DNA of 64,000 bases from Gonocerus acuteangulatus (Eukaryota > Arthropoda > Insecta > Hemiptera > Coreidae): assembly GCA_946811695.1 (NCBI GenBank), contig OX328125.1, positions 38,432,227 to 38,496,226 on the forward strand. The letters run 5' to 3'. Below the pieces are notes generated by a model. It saw only the letters and a program-made list of their open reading frames with translations. It was not told the DNA's origin and ran no database searches. Position numbers and translations under genes: made by a program. Shown here in pieces: positions 43,960 through 55,487 of the stretch (the first letter of the stretch is position 1; the number at the start of each line of letters is the position of its first letter).

Positions 43960-44390
43960 GGGTGAGGATTTTTCAAAAAATATGTTATGTGTGCAATCTC
44001 AATAGGTACAGGCTGTCAGAAAAATAATGGTCATCCAATATCCAGATGATTCTCCAACGCGAGAACGGAAAAATTAACCCCCATATCGACCCCTGCAAAT
44101 TTACCTTAAACTTTTATTCAAAGTCAAACGCACCTTGAATGGCCCACGTAAACGTTCTTAATGGTCATATTGACCATAAGGAGTCATTTGTGACCTTTAA
44201 TGCCATTTCTTCTTCTTCGTGACTCGCAGGTTAGAAATATGAAATAAAAACATGAAATGATATTCAAGGTAAATTTTACGGGGGTCAATAAGGGGGTTAT
44301 TTTTTCCGATTTCGCATAGAAGGATCATCCGGCCAACGGATGACCATAATTTTTCTGACACCCTGTACATTCCTTTGGTATTTAATAAAA
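43960..44390 (+). mobile_element. H8-type Helentron-like 3' fragment split by a MITE
   Basis: ATTTTTCAAAAAATATG...GTGCAATCTCAATAGG, then (after the MITE) TACATTCCTTTGG, matches the H8 3' end (AACCTCAATAGCTACTTTCC). Joining the two sides restores a continuous match, which confirms the MITE insertion point. Confidence 0.6.
44009..44365. mobile_element. MITE with CAGGNTGTCAGAAAAAT inverted ends, TA target
   Basis: Left end CAGGCTGTCAGAAAAATAATGG, right end the complement of CAGGGTGTCAGAAAAATTATG. Arms are about 100 bp, diverged. TA lies on both sides (44007-44008 and 44366-44367). No transposase. Probably mobilised by a Tc1/mariner-type enzyme. The 184-codon minus frame at 44197-44751 partly lies in it and is not a gene. 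Confidence 0.82.
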
Positions 44391-45066
44391 CATATAAAGA
44401 GTAATACAATAATAGCGTTATTATATGCACGCCAATTCCGAAATTGCCCATTGGGAACTGTTTGTTATAATTTATTTTCTTGTTGTTATCTCGTTGGGAA
44501 TATAAACAATCTCTTATAACACAAAAGGAAAATGGCCCGAGGCTAGGTGACATCATTCCATCTCCCTCTGCACAGCGGAGAAGAATGCGGATCCTAAGTA
44601 ATTGGAAGTTGGGGTACCGAGCAGATGCCTTCGGGCTACCGACAGCTCGAGGGAAGCCCGCCGGTCTGCAAGAGTATGGAGTTGAAAGGAAACAGCTGAT
44701 AGGTGATGAAGGATGGATGATTAAGCGAGGCTCATCATGCGATGTATACATCTTAGCGGATTTACATTTTTACTTTACAGCAGGCTCTGCTGAATGGGGG
44801 ATTCGATGATAGTGGTACTATACCTGATACTCCATACGCCTGCCGTGGTTCACGATTAAAACATTCGTACTTAACGCAAACACAGGACATACCCATATCG
44901 CACTAGTATTTCTAAAGTGACACAACTAAAAAATCAACCATCAAACTTGTATGTACATAGCTTCAGGGCTTGTACACCAGAGGGTACTTGTGTCACGCTT
45001 CCTGTCTTATTGCTATTCCCCCTAGTTAGGCAAGAGTCACACATTTTCAGCTGAATTTTATTTGAG
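44391..45066. other. Unassigned; balanced-composition block at 44520-44810
   Basis: 44520-44810 is open on both strands and less AT-rich than its surroundings, with a possible splice acceptor TTTTTACTTTACAG near 44780. Neither translation shows a known motif. It could be an exon of an unknown gene or TE debris. Confidence 0.3.
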
Positions 45067-45190
45067 TTGTGCCACTTTATAAATACAAGTTCGATATGCT
45101 CGCAGTGTAATGTTGGCCTGACGATAAAGCACGTACTGCCATACTGCAAAATACAAGATAATTTACTTATGCCACAAAATGTACTCACTT
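45067..45190 (+). pseudogene. LINE fragment: C-terminal Cys/His motif
   Basis: The frame reads CHFINTSSICSQCNVGLTIKH then VLPYC. C-x2-C-x7-H-x4-C with a preceding LT matches the C-terminal motif of RNase H-containing LINE ORF2 proteins. It lies 140 bp before, but not in frame continuity with, the Jockey-type tail. Confidence 0.55.
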
Positions 45191-45329
45191 TATTCGTAGA
45201 AGGTAGCTCTCACATTTTCACTACATTACATTACACAAAGAACAATAAATTTAACAATAAGAATCAAGCCAATTTTCTTCTGCTCCTTGTGCTTTCAATT
45301 TTAATTGTATATTTTAATATTCTATCTAA

Positions 45330-45910
45330 CCTTCATCCTTCGACGTAAAACCTGTCCTCCCGTCTCCTTTAATAACACCTCATTACCCATAACCAATACC
45401 ATTCGATACCGTGGGTTTTATCTTGAACCACGATTCACATGGAACAAACGCATTAAACTCAAACGACAAGAACTCGATCTACGATTCGGACAGCTATACA
45501 GAATACTAAACCGATCATCACACTTAATCGTATATAACAAACTAACTGTCTACAACTCACTAATAAAACCTATATGGACATACGGTATAGAACTTTGGGG
45601 GACAGCCAAGCATTCCAACATCCACCGAATCCAAGCACTTCAATCTAAAGTCCTACGTACCATTGTCAATGCTCCTTATTATGTTACAAATCGCACTCTC
45701 CATAATGAGCTAAATATCCCTTTTGTCCAAGATATAATCCCTAGCCGCTTCACATCCTTCCATAGTAAACTAATCAATCATCCTAATCCTATAGCCCAAT
45801 CCTTATCCAGCACCAATCATCCTTCCTCTCCACCAAGACAAATAGCCCAATCCTTATCCTTCCTCTCCACCAAGACGTGTCGTGGAGTGAAAAATTCAGT
45901 TAAATTATAA
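45330..45910 (+). CDS. C-terminal part of Jockey-type LINE ORF2 (5'-truncated)
   Basis: About 190 codons open without a stop, covering the region after the reverse-transcriptase active site. Family landmarks are LRRKTCPPV, a RYRGFYLEPRFTW block (YLGL-type in relatives), the VYNSLIKPIWTYGIELWGTA block and the LQSKVLRTIVNAPYYVTN block. All catalytic RT motifs and the endonuclease are missing, as expected from 5' truncation during target-primed insertion. The C-terminus contains a partial duplication (IAQSLS occurs twice). The intact frame suggests a fairly recent insertion. The open frame upstream to 45305 is not part of the homology. Confidence 0.85.
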
Positions 45911-46168
45911 TAAGTGAGAGTGATATCGATGGATATTTTCTCTCCTAGCCCGCCACGTCTCATTCGCCTCCGATCCTCCCTGCTACTCACAGGATGTGGT
46001 TGGATGGCGTAAGGTAACTCTAGGTCATCCTAGAATCATTCCTAACAAGGAATTGCATAATACAGTTGAATTGCTGATTGTAATATTTTTTAAATGAAAT
46101 GTATATAGCAAAAAAAATATAAAAATAAAAAAAATAATAAAAAATAAAATAAAAAAATAAAATAAAAG

Positions 46169-46170
<2 letters not shown>
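45330..46170 (+). mobile_element. 5'-truncated Jockey-type LINE with A-rich tail
   Basis: Coding tail (45330-45910), then a 3' untranslated region (45911-46108), then an A-rich tail (46109-46170) leading into (TA)n at 46171-46203. No target duplication could be assigned. Confidence 0.8.

Positions 46171-46203
<33 letters not shown>
46171..46203. repeat. (TA)n after the LINE tail
   Basis: TA tract directly after the A-rich tail. Confidence 0.88.
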
Positions 46204-46210
<7 letters not shown>

Positions 46211-46752
46211 AAATAGCCTATGAGTCAGATATTATTACGCTAAGGTTTTTTATTTGCATTCATTTAAATAAGATTCGTGTTTTATAATTGGTATTGTAGA
46301 TTTTTTTTTTTTTTTTATAATTTATTTATGAGCACCCCGCATTGACAGCGTTTCGCCCAGGTACACATATAAAATAGAAATACATAACAACAACAAAATA
46401 GTTACAATATTACATAATTACAAACCCAATTACATTATTGTGTGTATCAATCTAATTATACAATTAAGTTTGTGAATAGCATACAGCTAAAAGTAAAATT
46501 AACTAGTAAAAAACAATACATTTTTAAGAAAAACTTATAATTATAAAGGAAACGAAGAAAATAGTTCCTCTGTACAATATGACTATATATAATCGCAACA
46601 GTTTCTATTTACAATATAGGTTCTATGCATAATATGACAACATACATAAGAACAATAGCCCCATGTACAATCAATAGGAAGGATCCTATGTAAAATAATT
46701 ATGAATAAATGAATAAGTATGAATGAAATTGTAGACTTAAATGAATTATGTT
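46204..46752. other. Gene-free AT-rich sequence
   Basis: Nothing recognised apart from a T-run near 46300. Confidence 0.4.
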
Positions 46753-47107
46753 TTAGCGCGGTCCCTCCCACCCTGCATAGGGATGAAAAAATTGTTAGTT
46801 TTGTTCTTTCAGCGGTTTTTTTCTCTGTTTATACAACTTTTCAATTGCTTGTTGTTGTTTTTTTTAATTGCATTTAACACTAAAATGAGTTTTCTAATAA
46901 AACAAGTTAAGAAAATGAGAAATGTTTTGGCGTTTCCAAGAGCGAACATTGAGAAAGAAGATGGTGGTGTGCCTTAAATCATTCATCTCTATGAGATTTT
47001 GTTTTATATTTCTTACGAAAGATGAAAACCTACTAATAACTGCTTCGATTCCTTTACTATTGGCACTAGGGCACCGCGCTTAGATGACGCAGTTCCTGCG
47101 ACTCGGA
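46753..47107 (-). mobile_element. Helentron-like element H6, short deletion derivative
   Basis: 355 bp with both ends: TTAGCGCGGTCCCTCCC with hairpin remnant on the left, and CACCGCGCTTAGATGACGC...GACTCGGA on the right. The (TA)n and most of the interior are gone, so the termini alone were enough for, or survived, its spread. Confidence 0.7.
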
Positions 47108-47885
47108 TTTTTATATGTGTATATTACTTTTACTAATTTTCAAATGAATCTTGTTTTACATATATGTCAATAAAACATGGTCAATGGCTCTTGCCATTGA
47201 TTCGGAGCCCTTAAAGTAAATAAAATAAAAATATCAGTCGTCCTTTTTTCTATCGCCATGATATCTCTCGTTTAGATTAGACTCCCTGCTTAGCAAACAT
47301 TGCATACATGCAAATTCATTAATATCTAATTTTTTTTTTTTTTTTTTCTTTACTGATTTCTAACTGAAGTGTGAAGTGAAAAAAAATGTCTATGTTTTTT
47401 TTTTATTTACGATATAAAAATTTAAAAAAGCTAAAAATAAGCCGTTTTAAGAGGGTTGGCTGAACCTATTACATTCATAATACATTTCAAATTTTAGGCA
47501 TCAATTTAGTTAGGTTTAATATTAAATCCCCAAGGTTCTTTCTGTTTTTGGTAATAGTTTCCTCTTTCTACTAGGATCGAGAATGAAAAACCAATTATAA
47601 ACCCTGAATATATCATAATATATAAAGCCAGAAAAGCTGATATCCGTTTTTAAACTGTGAACCTCTGAGTTCTAATTAATCTCCCTCTTAAATGAGATAT
47701 AACATTGTGGATCTTTGTTTACATATTATAGACCCCCAATTATTTTTTTCTCATGGACCCCATGTAGGAATTCATCGATACTTAAGGTTCAATATATGTA
47801 GACCACTTTGAATATCTCTGGTACAATGTAAAATACATTATATGGTTATGATGAATCAATAGGAAAACCAAATTAGAGACATAAA
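47108..47885. other. Gene-free AT-rich sequence
   Basis: Nothing recognised. Confidence 0.4.
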
Positions 47886-47911
47886 ATATAATATATACAT
47901 ATATATATATA

Positions 47912-49620
47912 CAGGGTGTCCCGTAAATGTCTAGTCACATTTAGGGGAACAAAAAATGTTCTATGACGATTTCCCGAATTCTCGCCCATAAGGGAGAAAA
48001 CGTCGTTTTATTGGTTTTTCAATACAAACGTGGTTTTTAGAAGAATAATCGTTGTAGCTCCATCCCAGGTGGTACAACTAGAAAGAAAGTGAAACCAATC
48101 GAAAGGTGAGTAAATTTACTATAAGACTAGTCGGGAGTAAACATAAAAATGAATGAATGTAAGTATGTATATCTTACAAAAAGAAAGCTATTCTAAATTT
48201 CCTGACATTTTATTGATATTTCTTTCCAGCGTAACTCCTCAATGGGCAGGATCTGAGATTTCCGGGTTTTAGAAAAACTTCATCATTTAACCAGCTTTCC
48301 ATTCATGTATCACAACCCTGTGTTATTGAAGTATTTGAACGGTTTAAGAACAAAAGTTTTTAAAAAAAACATGGATCTGTGAAAAGAAAATTATATTTTT
48401 TTCTTCAGTTAATTCAAAAAGCTGAAGAGAAATATTTATTTTTATAAATGTTTACATAAATATTAAGTAAATATTTACTTAAAACAATAAAAAAAATAAC
48501 TTCCACGAACATAAAAAAAAATCCTAAAACAGTAAATAAATAAAATACACATTTATTCTGAATTTATTAATTCAGGTGACTAATACTGGGTCCAGGGGGT
48601 GGCCATTAATGAACCCCAACCATACATTAACCTCAAAAATTATTATTTTTACCTATATCAAGCATTTGAACTCATTTTTACAGGACTATTTACATCTTAT
48701 TTATGAGGGATAGAATTTTTAATTACCACAACAAAAACGCATAGGCCCACGAGAATCCCAGTGAGTTTCACAAGCGTAGCCATCAGTATTAATTTAAGGT
48801 AAAGCATTTGTTTTCTAAATATAAGTACCTGTAAAAATGTGTTCAAATGCGTGATCTAGGTAAAAATAGTAATTTTTTAGGTTAATGTGTGGTTGGGGTT
48901 CAATAATGGCCACCTCCTGGAACCAGTATTAGTTACTGTAATTAGCAAATTCAAAATATATGTGTATTTTATTTATTTACTGTTTTAGGATATTTTTTTA
49001 TATTCGTGGAAGTAATTTTTTTTTAGTGTTTTAAGCAAATATTTACTTAATATTTATGTAAACATTTATAAAAATAAATATTTCTCTTCAGCTTTTTGAA
49101 TAAACTGACGAAAAATATATAATTTTCTTTTCACAGATCCATGTTTTTTTTTAAAACTTTTGTTCTTAAATCGTTCAAATACTTCAATAACACAGGGTTG
49201 TGATACATGAATGGAAAGCTGGTTAAATGAGAAAGTTTTTCTGAAACCCGGAAATCTCAGATCCTGCCCATTGAGGAGTAACGCTTGAATGAAATATCAA
49301 TAAAATGTCTGGAAATTTAGTATAGCTTTCTTTTGGTAAGATATACATACTTACATTCATTCATTTATATGTTTACTCCCAACTAGTCTTATAGTAAATT
49401 TACTCACCTTTCGATTGGTTTCACTTTCTTTCTAGTAGTACTATCTGGGACGGAGCTACAACGATTATTCTTCTAAAAACCACGTTTGTATCGAAAAAAC
49501 ATTAAAACGACGTTATCTCCCTTATGGGCGAGAATTCGGGAAATCGTCATAGAACATTTTTTCTTCCCCTAAGGGTCCTCTATTACCCCTCACAATATGA
49601 CTAGACATTTACGGGACACC

Positions 49621-49623
<3 letters not shown>
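47912..49623. mobile_element. M1: TA-flanked palindromic element with about 690-bp arms
   Basis: Left terminus TA-CAGGGTGTCCCGTAAATG, right terminus its inverse followed by TA. The arms 47912-48593 and 48923-49623 match along their length; the left lacks about 23 bp near its end. A smaller palindrome (48594-48922) sits exactly at the centre. No coding capacity. The termini and TA target suggest a Tc1/mariner-related foldback element. A broken second copy is at 27670-30000. Confidence 0.8.
48594..48922. mobile_element. Nested palindromic element inside M1
   Basis: Its ends, CCAGGGGGTGGCCATTAATG and the complement of CCAGGAGGTGGCCATTATTG, continue for about 80 bp of imperfect inverted match (AACCCCAACCA...TTAACCT). 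The interrupted M1 sequence is ...TAATACTGGGT on the left and ACCAGTATTAG on the right. Confidence 0.7.

Positions 49624-49682
<59 letters not shown>
49624..49682. repeat. (TA)n array
   Basis: Flanks the right end of M1. Confidence 0.9.
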
Positions 49683-49687
<5 letters not shown>

Positions 49688-49742
49688 TTATAATAATAAT
49701 AAGACAAACAAATCCAACTAAAGAGCGTTTCTTTCCACCCAC

Positions 49743-51315
49743 AATGGCAGGGGATCAATCCTACTTATGTTGTCGATCCGTTTTCCTTAAGAGAAATTTC
49801 GACGTTCGATAACCCATAGGTTACAAAAAAAACTAGTTCTTCAAAGTTCCTTATGAATTTATTCGTTTCTCCGAGCTTTACGGCCTAAAAAACTGATCGA
49901 TTTTAATGCAATTAAAAAAAAAATACTTCTGAAACGAAAGGGCAAGTTCGCTAACGAGCGAAATCCGCCCACCGGAACGTTGCTTTTTCCGGCGATATTC
50001 CCATGAAAAATGTTAGCGCTCACGATTTTGCGTTAATTGGCTCCCAAGTCCACTTTTTATAGATATTTATATGTAACAGCTTTTGGGCAAATATTGATAC
50101 AACAAGTGTTTCGAACTCCCCTACCAACAATATTTAGCTCAATCTGTCGTTGAGCTGAAAGTTTTCCGCGCGTGAGGCATTCAGCCAAAATAAAATACAT
50201 TTTGGTTAAGTTTAAAATAGAGGAGGTGTTAGAAAAATAGAATTTATATTCTTTATGAGTAGTTTGTAACGTTGAATCATGATAAGTGTAAAGTAATAAT
50301 TCTAAAGTCTAATAAGTATTTTTAAAAGTAGATTTTTGCTGGAAAATTAAGTGAAAACATTATTTACCTTTAGAGAAAACGTTGCTTGTAGATTTGGAAC
50401 TCTTTGTTTCTTACCAATTCTTAGTTTTTCATATTTCACCAGAGATATACAATATCTTAAACTCTTTAAAATTCCTTCGAGTTTAAGCTTGCCTTTTTTT
50501 CTTTTTCTTTTTTTAAGCCTAGGGCGTCATGCTCTTAATATTTACTACAGCAATCTCTCCTCTTGTTGTCGATATTCCATCAGCGATGAAATAAACTGCT
50601 TCGTAATCATCCATTTATTTTGGAGTATGACTTTGAAATTAATCACTATAAGATACTACACTATTAGTCACCTAACAGACGGAAATTACGAGTAATCATT
50701 TTCTGATTAATTTATTGATTACGTATTCTTAAGGAAGTGATTGAGGTGGGCGCCATATTGATCAGATTAATCAAACATCAACAAGATCAATGCCTGTGAT
50801 TGTTAGCTTGCAGCTGGTGTTGGAGTGGGAGTCTGCAGGTGGGACGGCAAAACCCCATCCAGTTTTAATATTTCTATTCTATAGTATGAAACACATATCT
50901 GCAGATCTATAATATTAAACTTTCTTGGTTAAAGTCATAAATATTTATTTTTATTTAATTATTATAGTAAAGAGAAATTCTGATATAGATAACATCTTGC
51001 GGTCAGGCTACATCGTTTCCGCTTAGCTGCCATGTTTAAAGGTCTTGAATTTATTAAAAACGTATATAGCATTTAAGTACGACGCACGGACTTTTTACTC
51101 ACTGAGAGAGCCCTACTTTATCCCGTCTCTCTCCACTCACAAAGGGAGTATACAGTGGTGGGTGCACCGATTTGGCCCATATTTTTCTGTTGATTCTGCA
51201 TCGAAAAATAGTCGACACGTGTCCGAGCATTCCGTCCAATGCGCCTTAAGAGCTGAGGATTAAAATAAAATACGTTGAATATGCTTTATTTTATCTATCG
51301 GGCTTAGAAAATGAT

Positions 51316-51370
<55 letters not shown>

Positions 51371-51434
51371 GGCGCATCTTCATCTAGGTCATTAGCGCCG
51401 ACATCCAGGGTGCAGCGAGGAATTTTACCAGCGA
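49743..51434 (+). repeat. Palindrome 1, left arm (1,692 bp)
   Basis: Mirrored by 51445-53145. Coordinates of mirrored points sum to 102,888 outside the central homopolymer and 102,879 inside it. The only substitution I found is 51380 (T) versus 51499. The T-run at 51318-51368 has 51 bases and the mirrored A-run at 51511-51570 has 60. About 49830-50340 resembles the H-group interior (CGAAATCCGCCCACCGGAACG block), and 51068-51110 carries an AAAAAGTCCGTGCG-type 5' end on the minus strand. Part of the arm is therefore an older Helentron-like element. Open frames at 50351-50695 and 51045-51263 have no motif. Confidence 0.93.
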
Positions 51435-51508
51435 TTTTATCAGCTCGCTGGTAAAATTCCTCGCTGCACCCTGGATGTCGGCGCTAATGACCTAGATGTA
51501 GATGCGCC

Positions 51509-51510
<2 letters not shown>
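51369..51510. repeat. Palindrome 1 centre: inverted SINE A tails with 10-bp spacer
   Basis: ACGGCGCATCT... to ...TTTTACCAGCGA (51369-51434) and its inverse (51445-51510) are the non-tRNA tail of SINE A, back to back. Spacer 51435-51444 (TTTTATCAGC). The tRNA heads are absent. Confidence 0.9.
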
Positions 51511-51572
<62 letters not shown>

Positions 51573-53145
51573 ATCATTTTCTAAGCCCGATAGATAAAAT
51601 AAAGCATATTCAACGTATTTTATTTTAATCCTCAGCTCTTAAGGCGCATTGGACGGAATGCTCGGACACGTGTCGACTATTTTTCGATGCAGAATCAACA
51701 GAAAAATATGGGCCAAATCGGTGCACCCACCACTGTATACTCCCTTTGTGAGTGGAGAGAGACGGGATAAAGTAGGGCTCTCTCAGTGAGTAAAAAGTCC
51801 GTGCGTCGTACTTAAATGCTATATACGTTTTTAATAAATTCAAGACCTTTAAACATGGCAGCTAAGCGGAAACGATGTAGCCTGACCGCAAGATGTTATC
51901 TATATCAGAATTTCTCTTTACTATAATAATTAAATAAAAATAAATATTTATGACTTTAACCAAGAAAGTTTAATATTATAGATCTGCAGATATGTGTTTC
52001 ATACTATAGAATAGAAATATTAAAACTGGATGGGGTTTTGCCGTCCCACCTGCAGACTCCCACTCCAACACCAGCTGCAAGCTAACAATCACAGGCATTG
52101 ATCTTGTTGATGTTTGATTAATCTGATCAATATGGCGCCCACCTCAATCACTTCCTTAAGAATACGTAATCAATAAATTAATCAGAAAATGATTACTCGT
52201 AATTTCCGTCTGTTAGGTGACTAATAGTGTAGTATCTTATAGTGATTAATTTCAAAGTCATACTCCAAAATAAATGGATGATTACGAAGCAGTTTATTTC
52301 ATCGCTGATGGAATATCGACAACAAGAGGAGAGATTGCTGTAGTAAATATTAAGAGCATGACGCCCTAGGCTTAAAAAAAGAAAAAGAAAAAAAGGCAAG
52401 CTTAAACTCGAAGGAATTTTAAAGAGTTTAAGATATTGTATATCTCTGGTGAAATATGAAAAACTAAGAATTGGTAAGAAACAAAGAGTTCCAAATCTAC
52501 AAGCAACGTTTTCTCTAAAGGTAAATAATGTTTTCACTTAATTTTCCAGCAAAAATCTACTTTTAAAAATACTTATTAGACTTTAGAATTATTACTTTAC
52601 ACTTATCATGATTCAACGTTACAAACTACTCATAAAGAATATAAATTCTATTTTTCTAACACCTCCTCTATTTTAAACTTAACCAAAATGTATTTTATTT
52701 TGGCTGAATGCCTCACGCGCGGAAAACTTTCAGCTCAACGACAGATTGAGCTAAATATTGTTGGTAGGGGAGTTCGAAACACTTGTTGTATCAATATTTG
52801 CCCAAAAGCTGTTACATATAAATATCTATAAAAAGTGGACTTGGGAGCCAATTAACGCAAAATCGTGAGCGCTAACATTTTTCATGGGAATATCGCCGGA
52901 AAAAGCAACGTTCCGGTGGGCGGATTTCGCTCGTTAGCGAACTTGCCCTTTCGTTTCAGAAGTATTTTTTTTTTAATTGCATTAAAATCGATCAGTTTTT
53001 TAGGCCGTAAAGCTCGGAGAAACGAATAAATTCATAAGGAACTTTGAAGAACTAGTTTTTTTTGTAACCTATGGGTTATCGAACGTCGAAATTTCTCTTA
53101 AGGAAAACGGATCGACAACATAAGTAGGATTGATCCCCTGCCATT
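51445..53145 (-). repeat. Palindrome 1, right arm (1,701 bp)
   Basis: Near-exact inverse of 49743-51434. It ends at 53145, the same base at which palindrome 2 begins. Confidence 0.93.
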
Positions 53146-53225
53146 TTAGAAAAAAGAAAGTTTTTCCTAAAAATGTATGTTAATTTGAATTTGTACATCA
53201 ATTTATAAATAACCCAGATCCTTGG

Positions 53226-53378
53226 GATGGGTTACCTACAGTTCACCACTCTTTTCTAGCCAATATTTTCTAGCGATTGGTTTATTTTGGACATATGCCA
53301 CCACCCGAGTGGGAATCGAACCCACGACCTTAGAAATGGAGTCATTACAGCCTAACAATCAATGCTGCGGGTCCTTTT
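53226..53378 (-). mobile_element. tRNA-derived SINE (family B) in palindrome 2 left arm
   Basis: The minus strand has GGACCCGCAGCATTGATTG (A-box region), B box GGGTTCGATTCCCAC, and the family-B tail ending AGGTAACCCATCCC. Mirrored at 61144-61296. Confidence 0.75.
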
Positions 53379-54437
53379 TCTTAACCATAAATGCAACCGT
53401 GAAAGGAAAACGACTTTCAATTTTTTTTCACTATCGAAATTAATCTATCTTTATGTACTAGATTTTTTGATAGTCAAATTTCTAAAACAATTCATGACAG
53501 TTAGAATATTCTTACATTCTTCAAAATTCTGTAAAAGCAACCTCAACATCTATACAACCGATAAACTCTTCAACGCACTTTCTTTATAATAAGGTTTTTT
53601 TTGTAGATATCCCTGCTTTTCGAAAAGTAATTCTACATTTATCAGAAGTTGGAGCTTAAAACGTTATTCCTCATGAGCTTCTAATAAAAAAAACCCTCAA
53701 ATATCTTATTTAAAATTTAAAAAAATATATATTCTATAATCTTTCTACGTATATACGTAGTAGGTTAAATAATACTAAAGCTCTTCTTACCCAGCTACTT
53801 ATAATAAATTAATGCTAATAAGGTAAAGGTGCTAGTACAATTAGCATGGAGCTCGGGTTACAGGAATCTTTGTGGGTAATTTTTTTTAAAAGTCGCTATC
53901 ACTTTCGGTGAGTTACCTGTTAACCAACCTCGGAATAAAGTTCCAAAATAACTCACATTTTTATCTTTATTTTTTTAAGAGTCCCGCAACTTTGGCAATA
54001 TAAATATAAAATTATTTAGATATTTATTTTTTTATAAGATGTGTAGAATTCAAAGAAGATGGGTAGTTCAACATTCCAAATTTTACATGTATATCTTACC
54101 CCAAAAAAACATAAATGTGAAATAGAGGCCAAGCTCCTCCCTCAAAGAAACACTCCCCTCCCGAAAAAGCGAGAAATATCCCCTCCTAAAACCCCCAAAA
54201 AACGCCTTACCATCCTACACTCCAAAAAAGTAGTATGAGTTGGTGTATTAAGTGTACCATATTTTCAACCAAAAATATTTGCCAATACAAGAGATGATAC
54301 AAGAAAGAAATGTCCAAGTTCATTACTTAAAGACCTATTAGTTACTTACTAAGAACAGTAAAGACACTTCAACTGAACTTTAAAAACAACAATAAAAATA
54401 CTTATATCCAGTTACTAAAATATCACTTTCCTCAACC

Positions 54438-54533
54438 AGGTCTATTCTTAAACTTGGCAATGTTTAGTTTTCTATCGAAAGATAATTTCGTCACAAATAA
54501 AACATTGCCAAGTTTAAGAATATACCTGCTATA
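54438..54533. mobile_element. Small hairpin element in palindrome 2 left arm
   Basis: TATTCTTAAACTTGGCAATG is inverted about 60 bp later (CATTGCCAAGTTTAAGAATA), between AGGTC and ACCTG. The mirrored copy is at about 59990-60085, and the loop region carries several of the arm differences. Confidence 0.65.
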
Positions 54534-55460
54534 AGATTTTGACCAAGCCTATATGCGTCTAAATGTTTTTTAAAACATCAAATATAGGTTCTTCATACCG
54601 AGACGATTCATTTGATACCCCACATCATGGGTTTCCGACGGAATGATGGGTTTCCGAAGGAAGTGCAAAACTGGCACCCCCGCCCCAGAAGCGGACTCAA
54701 ACACAACTTTTCAGGATTTTTCGATTTTCTCCTTTAATAAGACCCTCATATCTATCATCCTGCAAAATTTCAAGTCTCTAGCATCATGGGAAGTGCAAAA
54801 TAATTTTGATGAGTCAGTGAGTCCTATAAATCCCGATTTTCGATCGCTTATATCTCAGAAACTATTCGGTGTAGAATTATGAAAATTTCCAGTTTTACTC
54901 ACATCTAGTATTATAATACCTCTGAAAAATTTCATAACTTTATCTTTACCTGGTTGAAAGTTATGAGGGGGTAAAAATCGGCTCTAAGACCTCCTTAATA
55001 TTCACACAGTATGCTTAGACCGGAACTTGGCCTGGCTCACTACCGTGCGCCTAGATTGTGTAGTTTCAGAACTTATTTCCCGTCTTCAGCCAATTTAAAG
55101 AATAAAATGGGAGTTTAATAGTGGAAAATAAAGATATTTTAATTCTTTAAATAACAAGCCATGTTTTAAGAATGGTTCATATTTATCCATAAAATATTAT
55201 ATCCTTAACCCAAGCATGTCTTCAAGGTGAAAGATAATATATTTTTTTACTAAATCATTGCAACGATTAACAAAATAATACTAAATATCTAACTTTTAAC
55301 CGATTGAAACATTACTCTTTTGCAAAAAGTCATCTAACACATATTTAAATTCGTTTTAATAGTTGTATGAATTTATTCTTCTAGTATCATAAAAATACTG
55401 TTGGTAAAATAAATATCGAAATGTTCTAAAGATTTAATATCCTCTAATGTCCCGGAATTT

Positions 55461-55487
55461 CCGGAAACGCGCTAAAAATACAAAGAT
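55461..55487 (+). repeat. Helentron-like terminus in palindrome 2 left arm
   Basis: GGAATTTCCGGAAACGCGCTAA resembles the hairpin plus GCGCTAA end of the H group. Mirrored at about 59039-59065. The rest of the element could not be traced. Confidence 0.35.

Noticed and set aside
44197..44751. 184-codon minus-strand frame as a gene
   Set aside because: It runs from unassigned sequence into the MITE at 44009-44365 and has no motif.
50351..52537. 114-codon frame present twice, as a possible duplicated gene
   Set aside because: The two copies are the mirror halves of a palindrome; no protein motif, start context or splice pattern.
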